The notes beneath the pieces are model-generated. The model was not told where the DNA came from. It worked only from the letters and a program-made list of their open reading frames with translations, and searched no databases. This document shows, piece after piece, positions 1 through 8,207 of a DNA stretch of 64,000 nucleotides (its first letter is position 1; each line of letters starts with the position of its first letter). The position numbers and the translations under genes are program-made. Origin of the DNA: Poindextera sp041691315 (GTDB lineage Bacteria > Pseudomonadota > Alphaproteobacteria > Caulobacterales > Caulobacteraceae). Location of the stretch: the NCBI GenBank assembly GCA_041691315.1, contig JBEPUW010000001.1, positions 62,001 to 126,000 of the forward strand, written 5' to 3'.

Positions 1-930
1 CATGAACAGGAAGTCGGCGGTGGCGTGGACGAAGCTGTGCGGCTCGATCGACCAGCGCAGCGAGCCGATGTCGCCGTCGCCCGCCTCGACCATCAGCTTT
101 CTGACCGCCGTCTGGCCGTCCATGGTCATCGAGCGGCAGCCCTCGTTCAGCGGAAAACGGATGGCCTGCCACCAGTCGCCCTCGTGCGGCCCGACCTCGA
201 GCCCGACCGCGGCCATCCGGTCGTTATAGGCGGCGTGGCGGCGGGCCTCGTCGCCATAGTCGAAATTGCCGGAAACCCCGGTCGGGAAGGTCAGGGACAG
301 CTCCGGATGGCTGGTCGCGCAGTGATAGCATTCGCGCGCATTCTCCATGGCCAGCTTCCAGTTGCCGCGTTCGACCAGGGTGTTTTCATAGGCCAGCTTG
401 GCGTCGTGCAGCCGGTGCGGCGCCAGGAGCGGCTGCAGCCGGTCGCGAAAGGGCGCGAAGGGCGGCGGCGCCTCGGCGACACAGACATAGATGGCGCCGG
501 CGCAGGTCTCGACGGAGATGGGATGCAGGCCGTGTTCGCAGGCCTCGAAATCGTCGCCCATGCGCGCGGCGTGCACCAGTTCGCCGCTCAGGTCGTAAGT
601 CCAGCGGTGATAGGGGCAGACCAGCCTGGCGCTGGCGCCCTTGCCGTCCGGGACAATGCGCGAGCCGCGGTGGCGGCAGGTGTTGTGGAAGCCGCGCAAG
701 GCCCCGTCCTGGCCGCGCACCACAAAGACCGGCGCGCCGGCGATGCTCAGCGCCATATGGCTGCCGATTCGGGGCAGCTCGACCTCGAACCCGGCGAGAA
801 TCCACGACCTGCGGTGAATGGCGACCTGATCGAATTCGAACACCTCGGGATCGACATAAAAGGCGCGCGGCAGGGCGTGACCCGCCCGCCGCTGGTCCAA
901 AAGCGTCGCGATCCGCTCAACGTCGACCAT
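1..930 (-). CDS. Rieske [2Fe-2S] aromatic ring-hydroxylating oxygenase, alpha subunit (partial)
   Basis: Large-subunit Rieske non-haem iron oxygenase; the family hydroxylates aromatic rings or demethylates substrates using electrons from a separate reductase. The ligand pairs are visible: Cys85/His87 (CRHRG) and Cys105/His108 (CPYHRW). A downstream segment, NARECYHCATSHPEL, fits the start of the catalytic domain with the mononuclear-iron histidines. The ATG at 930 is preceded by a strong AGGAGG about 6 bases upstream. The C-terminal end lies beyond base 1, so 310 codons are seen of a family usually near 350-450. The substrate cannot be told; no reductase or ferredoxin gene is in view. Family call is firm, specificity unknown. 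Confidence 0.93.
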   Translation of the reverse strand, partial: MVDVERIATLLDQRRAGHALPRAFYVDPEVFEFDQVAIHRRSWILAGFEVELPRIGSHMALSIAGAPVFVVRGQDGALRGFHNTCRHRGSRIVPDGKGASARLVCPYHRWTYDLSGELVHAARMGDDFEACEHGLHPISVETCAGAIYVCVAEAPPPFAPFRDRLQPLLAPHRLHDAKLAYENTLVERGNWKLAMENARECYHCATSHPELSLTFPTGVSGNFDYGDEARRHAAYNDRMAAVGLEVGPHEGDWWQAIRFPLNEGCRSMTMDGQTAVRKLMVEAGDGDIGSLRWSIEPHSFVHATADFLFM

Positions 931-1056
931 GGATCCTCCTTCGCCACTATGATGCCTCAGGCGGACGGCCGAGCGATAGGGTGGATGGCGGGGGCGAAGG
1001 GTGACGCGTCCGAGGCGCGTCGGTAGGCTTGAACGTTCAGCCGTCGGGAAGCGCGC

Positions 1057-1536
1057 ATGTCCAACGACCACTTCGCCAGGATCCATGATCGCGGCCCGCG
1101 GCGTAGATGGATCATCCCGGCGGTGGGCGGCCTCTTGGCGCTAGTCGTCATTGGCGGCTGGCTGTTCGCGATGCGCTCGACGGCCATCGACAAGGCGCGC
1201 GACTGGACGCCGGCCGGCGCGCCGTGCCCGGCGATCGCGCTGAAGGACTATCTGGCCTCAGGCTATTCGGCGGCGAACCGCGTCGACTTCGACGGGACCG
1301 GTTTCGCCCGAGCCTACGGATACATCGTCTGTGCCGATATCGCCGACGACGGCGGCCGTGGCTTGGGCCAGGTCCGCGTTTGCCAGTTCAACGATCCGGG
1401 TGCGCTGGACATCAACACGGCCCAGGGCCACACCTATTACCTGCCGCGCAGCAAGCCCGCGACGGTGATGGTCTCGCACGGCCGGGTCTCCTGCGTGCTG
1501 GCCGCCAACCAGCACATGGAGACGCCCGGCGGCTAG
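1057..1536 (+). CDS. Hypothetical membrane-anchored protein
   Basis: 159 residues. A basic N-terminus (GPRRRW) precedes one hydrophobic segment at about residues 20-39, so it is probably a single-pass inner-membrane protein with its C-terminal domain in the periplasm. The outer domain has four cysteines (in APCPA, IVCAD, RVCQF and VSCVL) that could form disulphides. The ATG at 1057 follows no strong ribosome site. It starts 126 bases from the divergent Rieske gene. I do not recognise the family. Confidence 0.6.
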   Translation: MSNDHFARIHDRGPRRRWIIPAVGGLLALVVIGGWLFAMRSTAIDKARDWTPAGAPCPAIALKDYLASGYSAANRVDFDGTGFARAYGYIVCADIADDGGRGLGQVRVCQFNDPGALDINTAQGHTYYLPRSKPATVMVSHGRVSCVLAANQHMETPGG

Positions 1537-1620
1537 ACCCCACTGGCCGGCGCTCAGCTTTCCCTTGCTCATATCCGACGCGCGTCGCTAGGGTCAGGGC
1601 CGCGACGGGGGCGTCCAGGC

Positions 1621-3240
1621 ATGTCGGACATCTTCATCTCCTATGCGCGCTCGACGGCGCAACAGGCGCAAGCGGTCGCCGGCGCCCTGCGCGCGCTGGG
1701 CTACCAGGTCTGGAGCGATGACCAACTGCCCGCCCATCGCGGCTATGCCGACGTGATCGAGGAGCGGCTGCGCGCGGCCAAGGCGGTGGTGGTGATCTGG
1801 TCCGCGGAAGCCGCCAAATCCCACTGGGTGCAGTCGGAGGCCGATCGGGCGCGCGCCGCGGACAAGCTGGTTCAGCTCAGTATCGACGGCGCGGCGCTGC
1901 CGATGCCGTTCGACCGCATCCAATGCGCCGACATGACCGGCTGGACCGGCGACCTTGCGGCGCCCGTTGGCGCAAGGTGGTCGCCAGTGTCGCCGAATTG
2001 ATCAGCGGCGAGGCTGCGCCCACGCCGCCGGTGACGGCGGCCCCACTGCCACCGCTACCGTCGAAGCCATCGATCGCCGTGCTGCCTTTCGCCAACCTCT
2101 CCGGCGACGCGGAGCAGGACTATTTCGCCGACGGCATGGTCGAGGAGATCGTCCAGGCCCTGTCGCGTATCCGCTCGATCTTCGTCATCGCCAGCGGCTC
2201 CGGCCTGTCGTTCAAGGGCAAGGGCATTGGCGCTCAGGAGGCCGCTCGCCAGCTCGGCGTGCGCTACGTGCTGGAAGGCAGCGTCCGCCAGGCCGGCGGC
2301 CGGGTGCGCATCGCTGTCAAGCTCATCGACGGGCTCGATGGCGCCCAGGTCTGGTCGGACCGGATCGAAGACACGCTGGAAGACGTGTTCGCGTTGCAGG
2401 ACACGGTGGCGCTCCGGGTCGCGGCGCAGATCGAACCGACTGTCAGCGATGCGGAGGTCCGTCGCGCCGCCAAGCGCCCGACCGACAACATGGGCAGCTA
2501 CGATCTTTATCTGCGCGCCATCTCGCACTTCATCGTCGGGGCCAAGCCGGCGGTGCTGCAGGCGCTCGACCTGCTGGACAGGGCCATCGAACTGGACCCC
2601 GACTATGCCTGGGCGCTCTCGACGGCGGCGGTCTGCCAATACCTGGTCACCCTCTACGGCTGGTCTGACGATCGGGCGGCCAGCCGCGAGCGCTCGATCG
2701 AGATGGCGCATCGGGCGCTGAAGGCGGCTGGCGACGATCCGATGGTGCTGAGCCAGGTCGCTGACCATCGCCGACCTGGAAGGCGATGTGGACGCCGCCA
2801 TGGCGCTGGCCGACCGGGCCATGGCCCTGAACCCGGGGGCCTCGATGGCCTGGGCGATCAGCGGCGCGCTGCGGGTCCGCGCCGGCGACGCCGACCTCGC
2901 GAGTGAACACCTGGAGTGCTCGATCCGCCTGGATCCGATCGGCGCGACCCGGCCGACGCGGATGGGCCTGCTGGCCCAGGCGCGGTATTTTCAGGGCCGT
3001 TACGCCGAGGCCGTCGCGCTGTCCAAGGAGTTCGTCCAGCAGACCGACAGCGCCGCCGGCTACGCCTTCCTGGCCGCCGGCCAAGGCCGTCTGGGCCAGC
3101 GCGACGCGGCCCAGACGGCGCTCGAGCGCTACCGCGCCCTTTCGCCCGTGCCGATCGACGTCCTGGCCCGCGCGGTCCTGCGCGATCCGACCTATGTCGG
3201 CCTCTTCCTCGAAGGGATAGGATTGGCCGAGGGCAAGTAG
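1621..3240 (+). pseudogene. TIR / FlgO-TolB-like / TPR protein, interrupted by two frameshifts
   Basis: Three segments in two frames make one protein of about 540 residues. 1621 to ~1963 encodes a TIR domain (MSDIFISYARS, with a W-x3-E motif in SHWVQSEAD that fits the TIR catalytic glutamate). ~1965 to 2760 encodes the periplasmic-type FlgO/TolB-like domain found in adenylate-cyclase/TPR proteins (SIAVLPFANLSGD, YFADGMVEEI, YVLEGSVRQAGG). 2761 to 3240 encodes TPR-like helices ending in GLAEGK. Restoring one C at 1963-1965 (CCC to CCCC) and two bases at 2760 (GC to GCGC) gives a continuous, family-like protein. Either the gene is decaying or the sequence has indel errors. Such proteins are signalling or effector candidates; TIR NADase activity is a possibility, not shown. 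Confidence 0.8.
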
Positions 3241-3263
3241 CCCCAGCCTCCGGGGAGGACGCC

Positions 3264-4625
3264 TTGGCCGACACGCCCGCAAAGACGCCGCTCGACGACT
3301 ATGTGGCCAAGCCCGACCCCAGCTTCACCTGGCGGGTGGCGGGCCCGATCGCCGGCATGGGCGCGCGCAGCGCCGTGCTCGAACTGACCTCGCAGACCTG
3401 GCTGACGCCGGATCAGGTCGACCGGCCGCTGTGGAAACACTGGCTGACCGTGATCGTGCCGGACGAAGTGATCCACGACACCGCCTTCCTCTATATCACC
3501 GGCGGCGCCAACACCGATCCGGCGCCGACCGAGGCCGACAAGGGATTCGCCCGGCTGGCGGTCGAGAGCCGCTCGGTGGTGGCGGTTCTGAACGACGTGC
3601 CCAATCAGCCGCTGCGTTTCGCCGACCGGCCGGACGAGCCCCTGGCCGAGGACGCCCTGATCGCGCACCAGCAGGTGAAGTTCACCAGGACCGGCGATCC
3701 CGTGCAGCTGGTGCGCCTGCCCATGGTCAAGAGCGGCGTGGCCGCCATGACCGCGATCCAGCAATACCTCGCCGGCGATGCGGGCGGGAAACTGGCGGTA
3801 AAGGGCTTCGTCGTCGCCGGCGGCTCCAAGCGCGGCTGGACCACCTGGCTGGTGGGCGCCCTCGACGCCCGCGTCAAAGCCATCATCCCGATCGTGATCA
3901 ACGCGCTGGATGGCGATGCGACCACCCGCCACCACTGGGGGGCGATGGGCTATTTCTCACCGGCGATCAGCGACTATGTCGACCATGGCCTGATCCCGGA
4001 CATGATCGGCCAGCCCGGCCTGGACGAGATCAGGCGCATTGAGGACCCCCTCGCTTACAGCGGCCGGCCCTCGATGAAGATGCCGAAATACATCATCAAC
4101 GCGGTCGGCGACGAGTTCTTCCCGCCCGACAACACGCGCTACTCCTATCGTCGGCTGCCCGAGATCAAACGCCTCAGGATGCTCCCCAACAGCCGCCACT
4201 CGACCGCCGGGACCGACATCATCAAGAGCCTGGCGGCCTTCTACGACGCGATCCTGAACGACCGGAAACTGCCCGACTACAACTGGAGCATGCGTGGGGA
4301 CGGCGCCATCGTGGTCCGCTCGAACGACGCGCCCGCGGAGGTCAACCTCTGGCAGGGGACCAATCCGAACGCGAGGGACTTCCGCGTCGAGACCATCGGC
4401 GAGGCCTTCACCTCGACGCCGCTGTCGCTGCGCGACGACGGGACCTGGGTCGGCGAGGTGAAGCGGCCGCCGACGGGCTTCACCGCCTATTTCGTCGAGC
4501 TGGTCTTCCCCGGCGCGACGCGCTCGCCGTTCAAGTTCACCACCGAGGTTTCAGTGACGCCGGACGTGCTGCCGTTCCGCTGGGAAGACGCCCGGCCGAT
4601 CACCGCGCCTGCGCAAGCCGACTGA
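3264..4625 (+). CDS. PhoPQ-activated pathogenicity-related (PqaA-like) alpha/beta hydrolase
   Basis: 453 residues, matching the PhoPQ_related family (PqaA), an alpha/beta-hydrolase-like group. The nucleophile-elbow-like motif GGSKRG lies in mid-protein, followed by family blocks (WTTWLVGALDARVKAIIPI, HHWGAMGYFSP, GDEFFPPDNTRY). I chose the TTG at 3264 because GGGGAGGA sits about 5 bases upstream and similarity begins just after it; the open frame further upstream only shadows the TPR gene. It starts 23 bases after the TIR/TPR gene, so co-transcription is likely. Characterised members often carry a signal peptide; none is seen with this start. Substrate unknown. Confidence 0.85.
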   Translation: MADTPAKTPLDDYVAKPDPSFTWRVAGPIAGMGARSAVLELTSQTWLTPDQVDRPLWKHWLTVIVPDEVIHDTAFLYITGGANTDPAPTEADKGFARLAVESRSVVAVLNDVPNQPLRFADRPDEPLAEDALIAHQQVKFTRTGDPVQLVRLPMVKSGVAAMTAIQQYLAGDAGGKLAVKGFVVAGGSKRGWTTWLVGALDARVKAIIPIVINALDGDATTRHHWGAMGYFSPAISDYVDHGLIPDMIGQPGLDEIRRIEDPLAYSGRPSMKMPKYIINAVGDEFFPPDNTRYSYRRLPEIKRLRMLPNSRHSTAGTDIIKSLAAFYDAILNDRKLPDYNWSMRGDGAIVVRSNDAPAEVNLWQGTNPNARDFRVETIGEAFTSTPLSLRDDGTWVGEVKRPPTGFTAYFVELVFPGATRSPFKFTTEVSVTPDVLPFRWEDARPITAPAQAD

Positions 4626-4634
4626 GCTCGCCGC

Positions 4635-5405
4635 CTATTTGCGCTCGGCGTAACTCACCGCCATGCCGGCGCGGACGTCCTGTTGCACGCCGTATTGCGG
4701 GAAGGGATAGCGGAAGCCGTTCTTGGCCAGGGCGCGCATGCCGGCGATGGCCGAGACCAGGTATTCCGGCGGCGTCGCCATCAGCATCTCGTCGTCGAGC
4801 ACCCCGCCATAGCGCCGCTCGGCGAAACACGGGATGGACAGGCTGGGCGTGCGCAGGGTGAGCGCCCGGCCCCAGCTGTCGGCGCAGGCGCTCTCGCCGA
4901 CCACCGACCAGTCGAAGCGCTTGTAGCCGGACCACTGCAGGCCGTTGATGAAATAGATCATCGCGCCGGGGGTGGCGTAGAACAGGGCGATGTCGGGATC
5001 GGCCAGCTTGCCGCTGGAGAGCGGCCCGACCGCCAGCGCCTCGAACTGGCCATCCGGCACGCAGTGCATGGCGTCCTGGTGAGCGGCGGCGTCTTCGGGT
5101 GTGGAAAACCAGACCCCAGTCATCGCCCGCCCGGACTTCCAGTCGTCGGTCTTGGCCGCGCCCAGGCCGACCACGGCGCGGCACTGTGCGCCGACCAGGT
5201 CTTCGCTGGTGATCCCGACCGTCCAGCCCAGCCGCGAGGCCTGGCCGACGATCTGGTCGAGGGTGTGGACGTTCTGCGGCCGGCGAATCCGCGGGATCGC
5301 CTCCATCTCCTGGCGGTGTTCGAACAGCTTCATGCCGAACGGGATGGTGCGCAGCTTGAGCAGCTGTTCGAGCTCGGCGGCGACGGCGGGCAGATCGCTG
5401 GTCAT
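4635..5405 (-). CDS. DUF169 family protein
   Basis: 256 residues, full-length for DUF169, a family of unknown biochemical function. Family-like blocks include PFGMKLFE near the N-terminus, ALAVGPL in the middle, and a conserved C-terminal region with cysteines in ACADSWG and IPCFAERR. No signal peptide or membrane segment. It begins 11 bases after the amidohydrolase stop and is the last gene of a leftward operon with an APC permease. It converges closely on the PqaA-like gene (9 bases between stops). Function not assigned. Confidence 0.82.
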   Translation of the reverse strand: MTSDLPAVAAELEQLLKLRTIPFGMKLFEHRQEMEAIPRIRRPQNVHTLDQIVGQASRLGWTVGITSEDLVGAQCRAVVGLGAAKTDDWKSGRAMTGVWFSTPEDAAAHQDAMHCVPDGQFEALAVGPLSSGKLADPDIALFYATPGAMIYFINGLQWSGYKRFDWSVVGESACADSWGRALTLRTPSLSIPCFAERRYGGVLDDEMLMATPPEYLVSAIAGMRALAKNGFRYPFPQYGVQQDVRAGMAVSYAERK

Positions 5406-5416
5406 GATGTTTCCCC

Positions 5417-6661
5417 TTAGGCGTCGACCTGGTCGCGGACGCCCCGCGCCATCACGAAGCTCACCCGCTCCAGTTCGCTGATGTCGGTCAGCGGATCGCC
5501 GTCGACGGCGATGATGTCGGCCGACTTGCCGGGCGCGACCCGGCCGATTAGGTCCGAGCGATCGAGCAGAGCGGCGGCGCTGACCGTCGCGGCCTTGATG
5601 GCGTCGGCATTGGTCATGCCGGCCTCGACCATATAGCCGAACTCGCGGGCATTCTTGCCATGCGGGCCGACGCCCATGTCGGTGCCGAAGCTGATCTTGA
5701 CGCCCGCCTTGTAGGAGCGACCCAGCGCCGCCTTGATGTGTTCGCCGACGGTGAACGCCTTCTCGGCCTGGGCCGGTGAGAGCACACCGCCCGCGCGGGC
5801 CATCTCCAGCACGGTCATGCCGGCGATGATGGTCGGGGTGTGGAAGGCGTCGTGCTCAAGGAAGAGCCGGATCGACTCGTCGTCCATGAAGCTGCCGTGC
5901 TCGATCGAATCGACGCCGGCCGCCAGCGCCGCGTTGATGCCGGCCGCGCCGTGGGCGTGGGCGGAGACGCGCCGGCCGAGATGGTGGGCGGTCTCGACGA
6001 TGGTGCGGATCTCGTCGGTGGTGAACTGCTGGTCGATGCCGGCGCGGATGTCGGAGAGCACCCCGCCTGTCGCGACGAACTTGATGGCGTCGGCGCCCTG
6101 GGCGACCTGGGTGCGCACGGCCTTGCGGCAGGAATCGACGCCGTCGCAGACCCCGGTGGCCGATTGCACGCAGGCGCAGACATCGTTGCGGAACCCGTAG
6201 ACCTGGGCGTGGCCGCCCGTCGGCGACAGGGTCGCGCCGACGCAGAGGATGCGCGGGCCAGGCACGATGCCCTCGGCCACCGCGGCGCGCAGGGCGAAGA
6301 TTACCTCCGGCTTGCGCGCGCCGACGTCGCGGACGGTGGTGAAGCCGGCGGCCAGCGTCAGCCTGGCGCGATGGGCGCCGTCGAGGCCGGTCTTCGGATC
6401 GGAATCCTCGACCAGGCGCAGACGATAGCCCGGGCCGAGCTGGGCGGTCAGGTGCACGTGACAGTCGATCAGGCCTGGCAGGACGAACTTGTCCTTCAAA
6501 TCGATCAGCCGCGCGCCTTCCGGCGGATCGACGAAGCCATCGGCGACCGCAACGATCCTGTCGCCGGCGATGCGGACGCTCTGGTTCGCCTTCGGCGGCT
6601 GGCCCGGTTCGGCGAGCAGCCGGCTGGCGTGGATGACCGTCTCGTTGGTTTGCGCCGTCAT
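5417..6661 (-). CDS. Metal-dependent amidohydrolase (imidazolonepropionase / Xaa-Pro dipeptidase-like)
   Basis: 414 residues from the ATG at 6661. Amidohydrolase-superfamily TIM barrel with a binuclear metal site: HVHLTA near residue 65 (HxH), GADAIKFVATGG (candidate bridging lysine), HAHGAAGI, IEHGS and the terminal aspartate in SFGTDMG. This subgroup includes prolidases and carboxypeptidases acting on N-acyl or dipeptide substrates. The start overlaps the upstream permease stop by 4 bases (ATGA), so the two are translationally coupled. The partner suggests hydrolysis of an imported amino-acid conjugate or dipeptide. No signal peptide; cytoplasmic. Exact substrate unknown. Confidence 0.9.
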   Translation of the reverse strand: MTAQTNETVIHASRLLAEPGQPPKANQSVRIAGDRIVAVADGFVDPPEGARLIDLKDKFVLPGLIDCHVHLTAQLGPGYRLRLVEDSDPKTGLDGAHRARLTLAAGFTTVRDVGARKPEVIFALRAAVAEGIVPGPRILCVGATLSPTGGHAQVYGFRNDVCACVQSATGVCDGVDSCRKAVRTQVAQGADAIKFVATGGVLSDIRAGIDQQFTTDEIRTIVETAHHLGRRVSAHAHGAAGINAALAAGVDSIEHGSFMDDESIRLFLEHDAFHTPTIIAGMTVLEMARAGGVLSPAQAEKAFTVGEHIKAALGRSYKAGVKISFGTDMGVGPHGKNAREFGYMVEAGMTNADAIKAATVSAAALLDRSDLIGRVAPGKSADIIAVDGDPLTDISELERVSFVMARGVRDQVDA

Positions 6662-8091
6662 GCGTCCCGCTCCGCCTGTGCATTGGGAAGTCTGGACCTG
6701 CGCCAGCGCCAGAGGAAGTAGCAACCCAGGCCGATCAGGTTCCAGAGCAGGAAGAACAGCCGCGTCTTCAGCGGCAAGCTCCAGAACAGATAGAGGCAGC
6801 CGGCGATCGCCAGCGGCCCGACCACCCAGGCCAGCGGCGTACGATAGATGCGCGGCTGGTCGGGGGCGCGCCAGCGAAGCACCAGGAGGCAGACCGACAC
6901 GGCGGTGAAGGCGGCGAGCGTCCCGGCGTTGGCCAGCGAGGCGATCTGGTCCAGCGGCGCGAGGCCGGCCAGGATCGCCACGACAACGCCGGTGACGATG
7001 GTCATGCGCACGGGTGCCCCGGTGCGCCGGTTCACCTTGGCCAGGCCAGCCGGCAGGAGGCCGTCGCGGGCCATGACGAAGAAGATGCGGCTCTGACCAT
7101 AGAGAAAGGCCAGGATCACCGTCGGCAGGGCGATGACGGCCGCGGCCCCGATGACGATCGCCGTCCAGCCCTGACCAAGCTGGCGCAGGATCAGCGCCAA
7201 GGGCTCCGGACTGTTGGCGAACCGCGCGTAAGCCATGGCGCCGACCGCAACCGCGGCGACGGCGACATAGATGGCCGTGCAGGCGACCATCGAGCCGATG
7301 ATGCCGATGGGCAGGTCACGGCCCGGGTTCTTGGTCTCCTCGGCGGCGGTCGAGAGGGCATCGAAACCGTAGAAGGCGAAGAAGATGATGGCCGCCGCCG
7401 CCATCACGCCGTGGCGGGTTCCGCCGATGTCCCGACCGGCGAAACCGTAGGGCATGAAGGGATGGAAGTTGGCGGCGTTGAAGTGCGGACCCGCCACCAC
7501 GACGAAGAGGCCGAGCGCCGCGATCTTCACGGCCACCAGCACGGCGTTGACCGTGGCGCTCTCGCGGGTCCCGAGGCTCAGCATGCCGACCACCACGGCG
7601 ATGATGGCGATGGCCGGCACGTTGATCAGGCCGCCGGCATAGAAGCCGACACTTAGCGCCGCCGGCAGATGCACGCCGATCGCATCCAGGAAGCCGACCG
7701 CATAGCCGGACCAGCCGACGGCCACGGCGCTGACCACCAGCGAATATTCCAGGATCAGGCTCCAGCCGACCACCCAGGCGATGATCTCGCCGAGCACCAC
7801 ATAGCTGTAGGTATAGGCGCTGCCGGAGACCGGGATCATGGTCGCGACCTCGGCATAGGCGAGCGCCGCGCAGGCGCAGACCGCGCCGGCGATCAGAAAG
7901 GACAGCAGCACGGCCGGTCCGGCCAGGTTCGCGCCTACCCCGATCAGCGTGTAGATGCCGGTGCCGACGATGGCCCCGACTCCCAAGGCGACAAGGTGCC
8001 ACCAGCTTAAGGTCGGCTTCAGCCGGTGGTCGGGATGCAACGCCTCGAGCGAGACCGTCTTGCGGTGCAGCAGGGATGAAATCATCGGCAC
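6658..8091 (-). CDS. APC-superfamily amino acid permease (cationic amino acid transporter type)
   Basis: 477 residues, about 12 predicted membrane helices. The first helix has the APC substrate-site glycine motif (LGVGAIVGTGIYTLIG), followed by FLIAGAVCACAALAYAE and ATMIPVSGSAYTYSY, typical of the CAT/YfnA branch. It would import amino acids with protons. It is first in a three-gene leftward operon with the amidohydrolase (4-base overlap) and DUF169 gene. Met codons at 8091 and 8085 are both possible starts. The promoter must lie in the roughly 120 bases shared with the divergent TIR gene. Confidence 0.92.
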   Translation of the reverse strand: MPMISSLLHRKTVSLEALHPDHRLKPTLSWWHLVALGVGAIVGTGIYTLIGVGANLAGPAVLLSFLIAGAVCACAALAYAEVATMIPVSGSAYTYSYVVLGEIIAWVVGWSLILEYSLVVSAVAVGWSGYAVGFLDAIGVHLPAALSVGFYAGGLINVPAIAIIAVVVGMLSLGTRESATVNAVLVAVKIAALGLFVVVAGPHFNAANFHPFMPYGFAGRDIGGTRHGVMAAAAIIFFAFYGFDALSTAAEETKNPGRDLPIGIIGSMVACTAIYVAVAAVAVGAMAYARFANSPEPLALILRQLGQGWTAIVIGAAAVIALPTVILAFLYGQSRIFFVMARDGLLPAGLAKVNRRTGAPVRMTIVTGVVVAILAGLAPLDQIASLANAGTLAAFTAVSVCLLVLRWRAPDQPRIYRTPLAWVVGPLAIAGCLYLFWSLPLKTRLFFLLWNLIGLGCYFLWRWRRSRLPNAQAERDA

Positions 8092-8207
8092 GTGCGACCT
8101 GGCCCCTTGTCGGTCTCACCGTCGAGCCTAAAGGCGGATGTGTCCCCAACGCAATTCGCGCTAACCTCGCGGCCGGGGGGCCTGCCGGCTGGACGCTGCC
8201 GCGGACC

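Noticed and set aside
25..1026. A 333-codon plus-strand frame across the Rieske gene
   Set aside because: The opposite strand encodes intact Rieske motifs with a good ribosome site; the plus frame reads as low-complexity Arg/Gly/Ala sequence.
1963..2770. Programmed ribosomal frameshifting in the TIR/TPR gene
   Set aside because: There is no slippery heptamer or obvious downstream stem at either break, and the two shifts are of different kinds; indel error or gene decay explains them more simply.
2916..3263. A longer PqaA-like protein extending upstream to 2916
   Set aside because: That extension only shadows the TPR region in another frame; the TTG at 3264 has a ribosome site and begins the family similarity.
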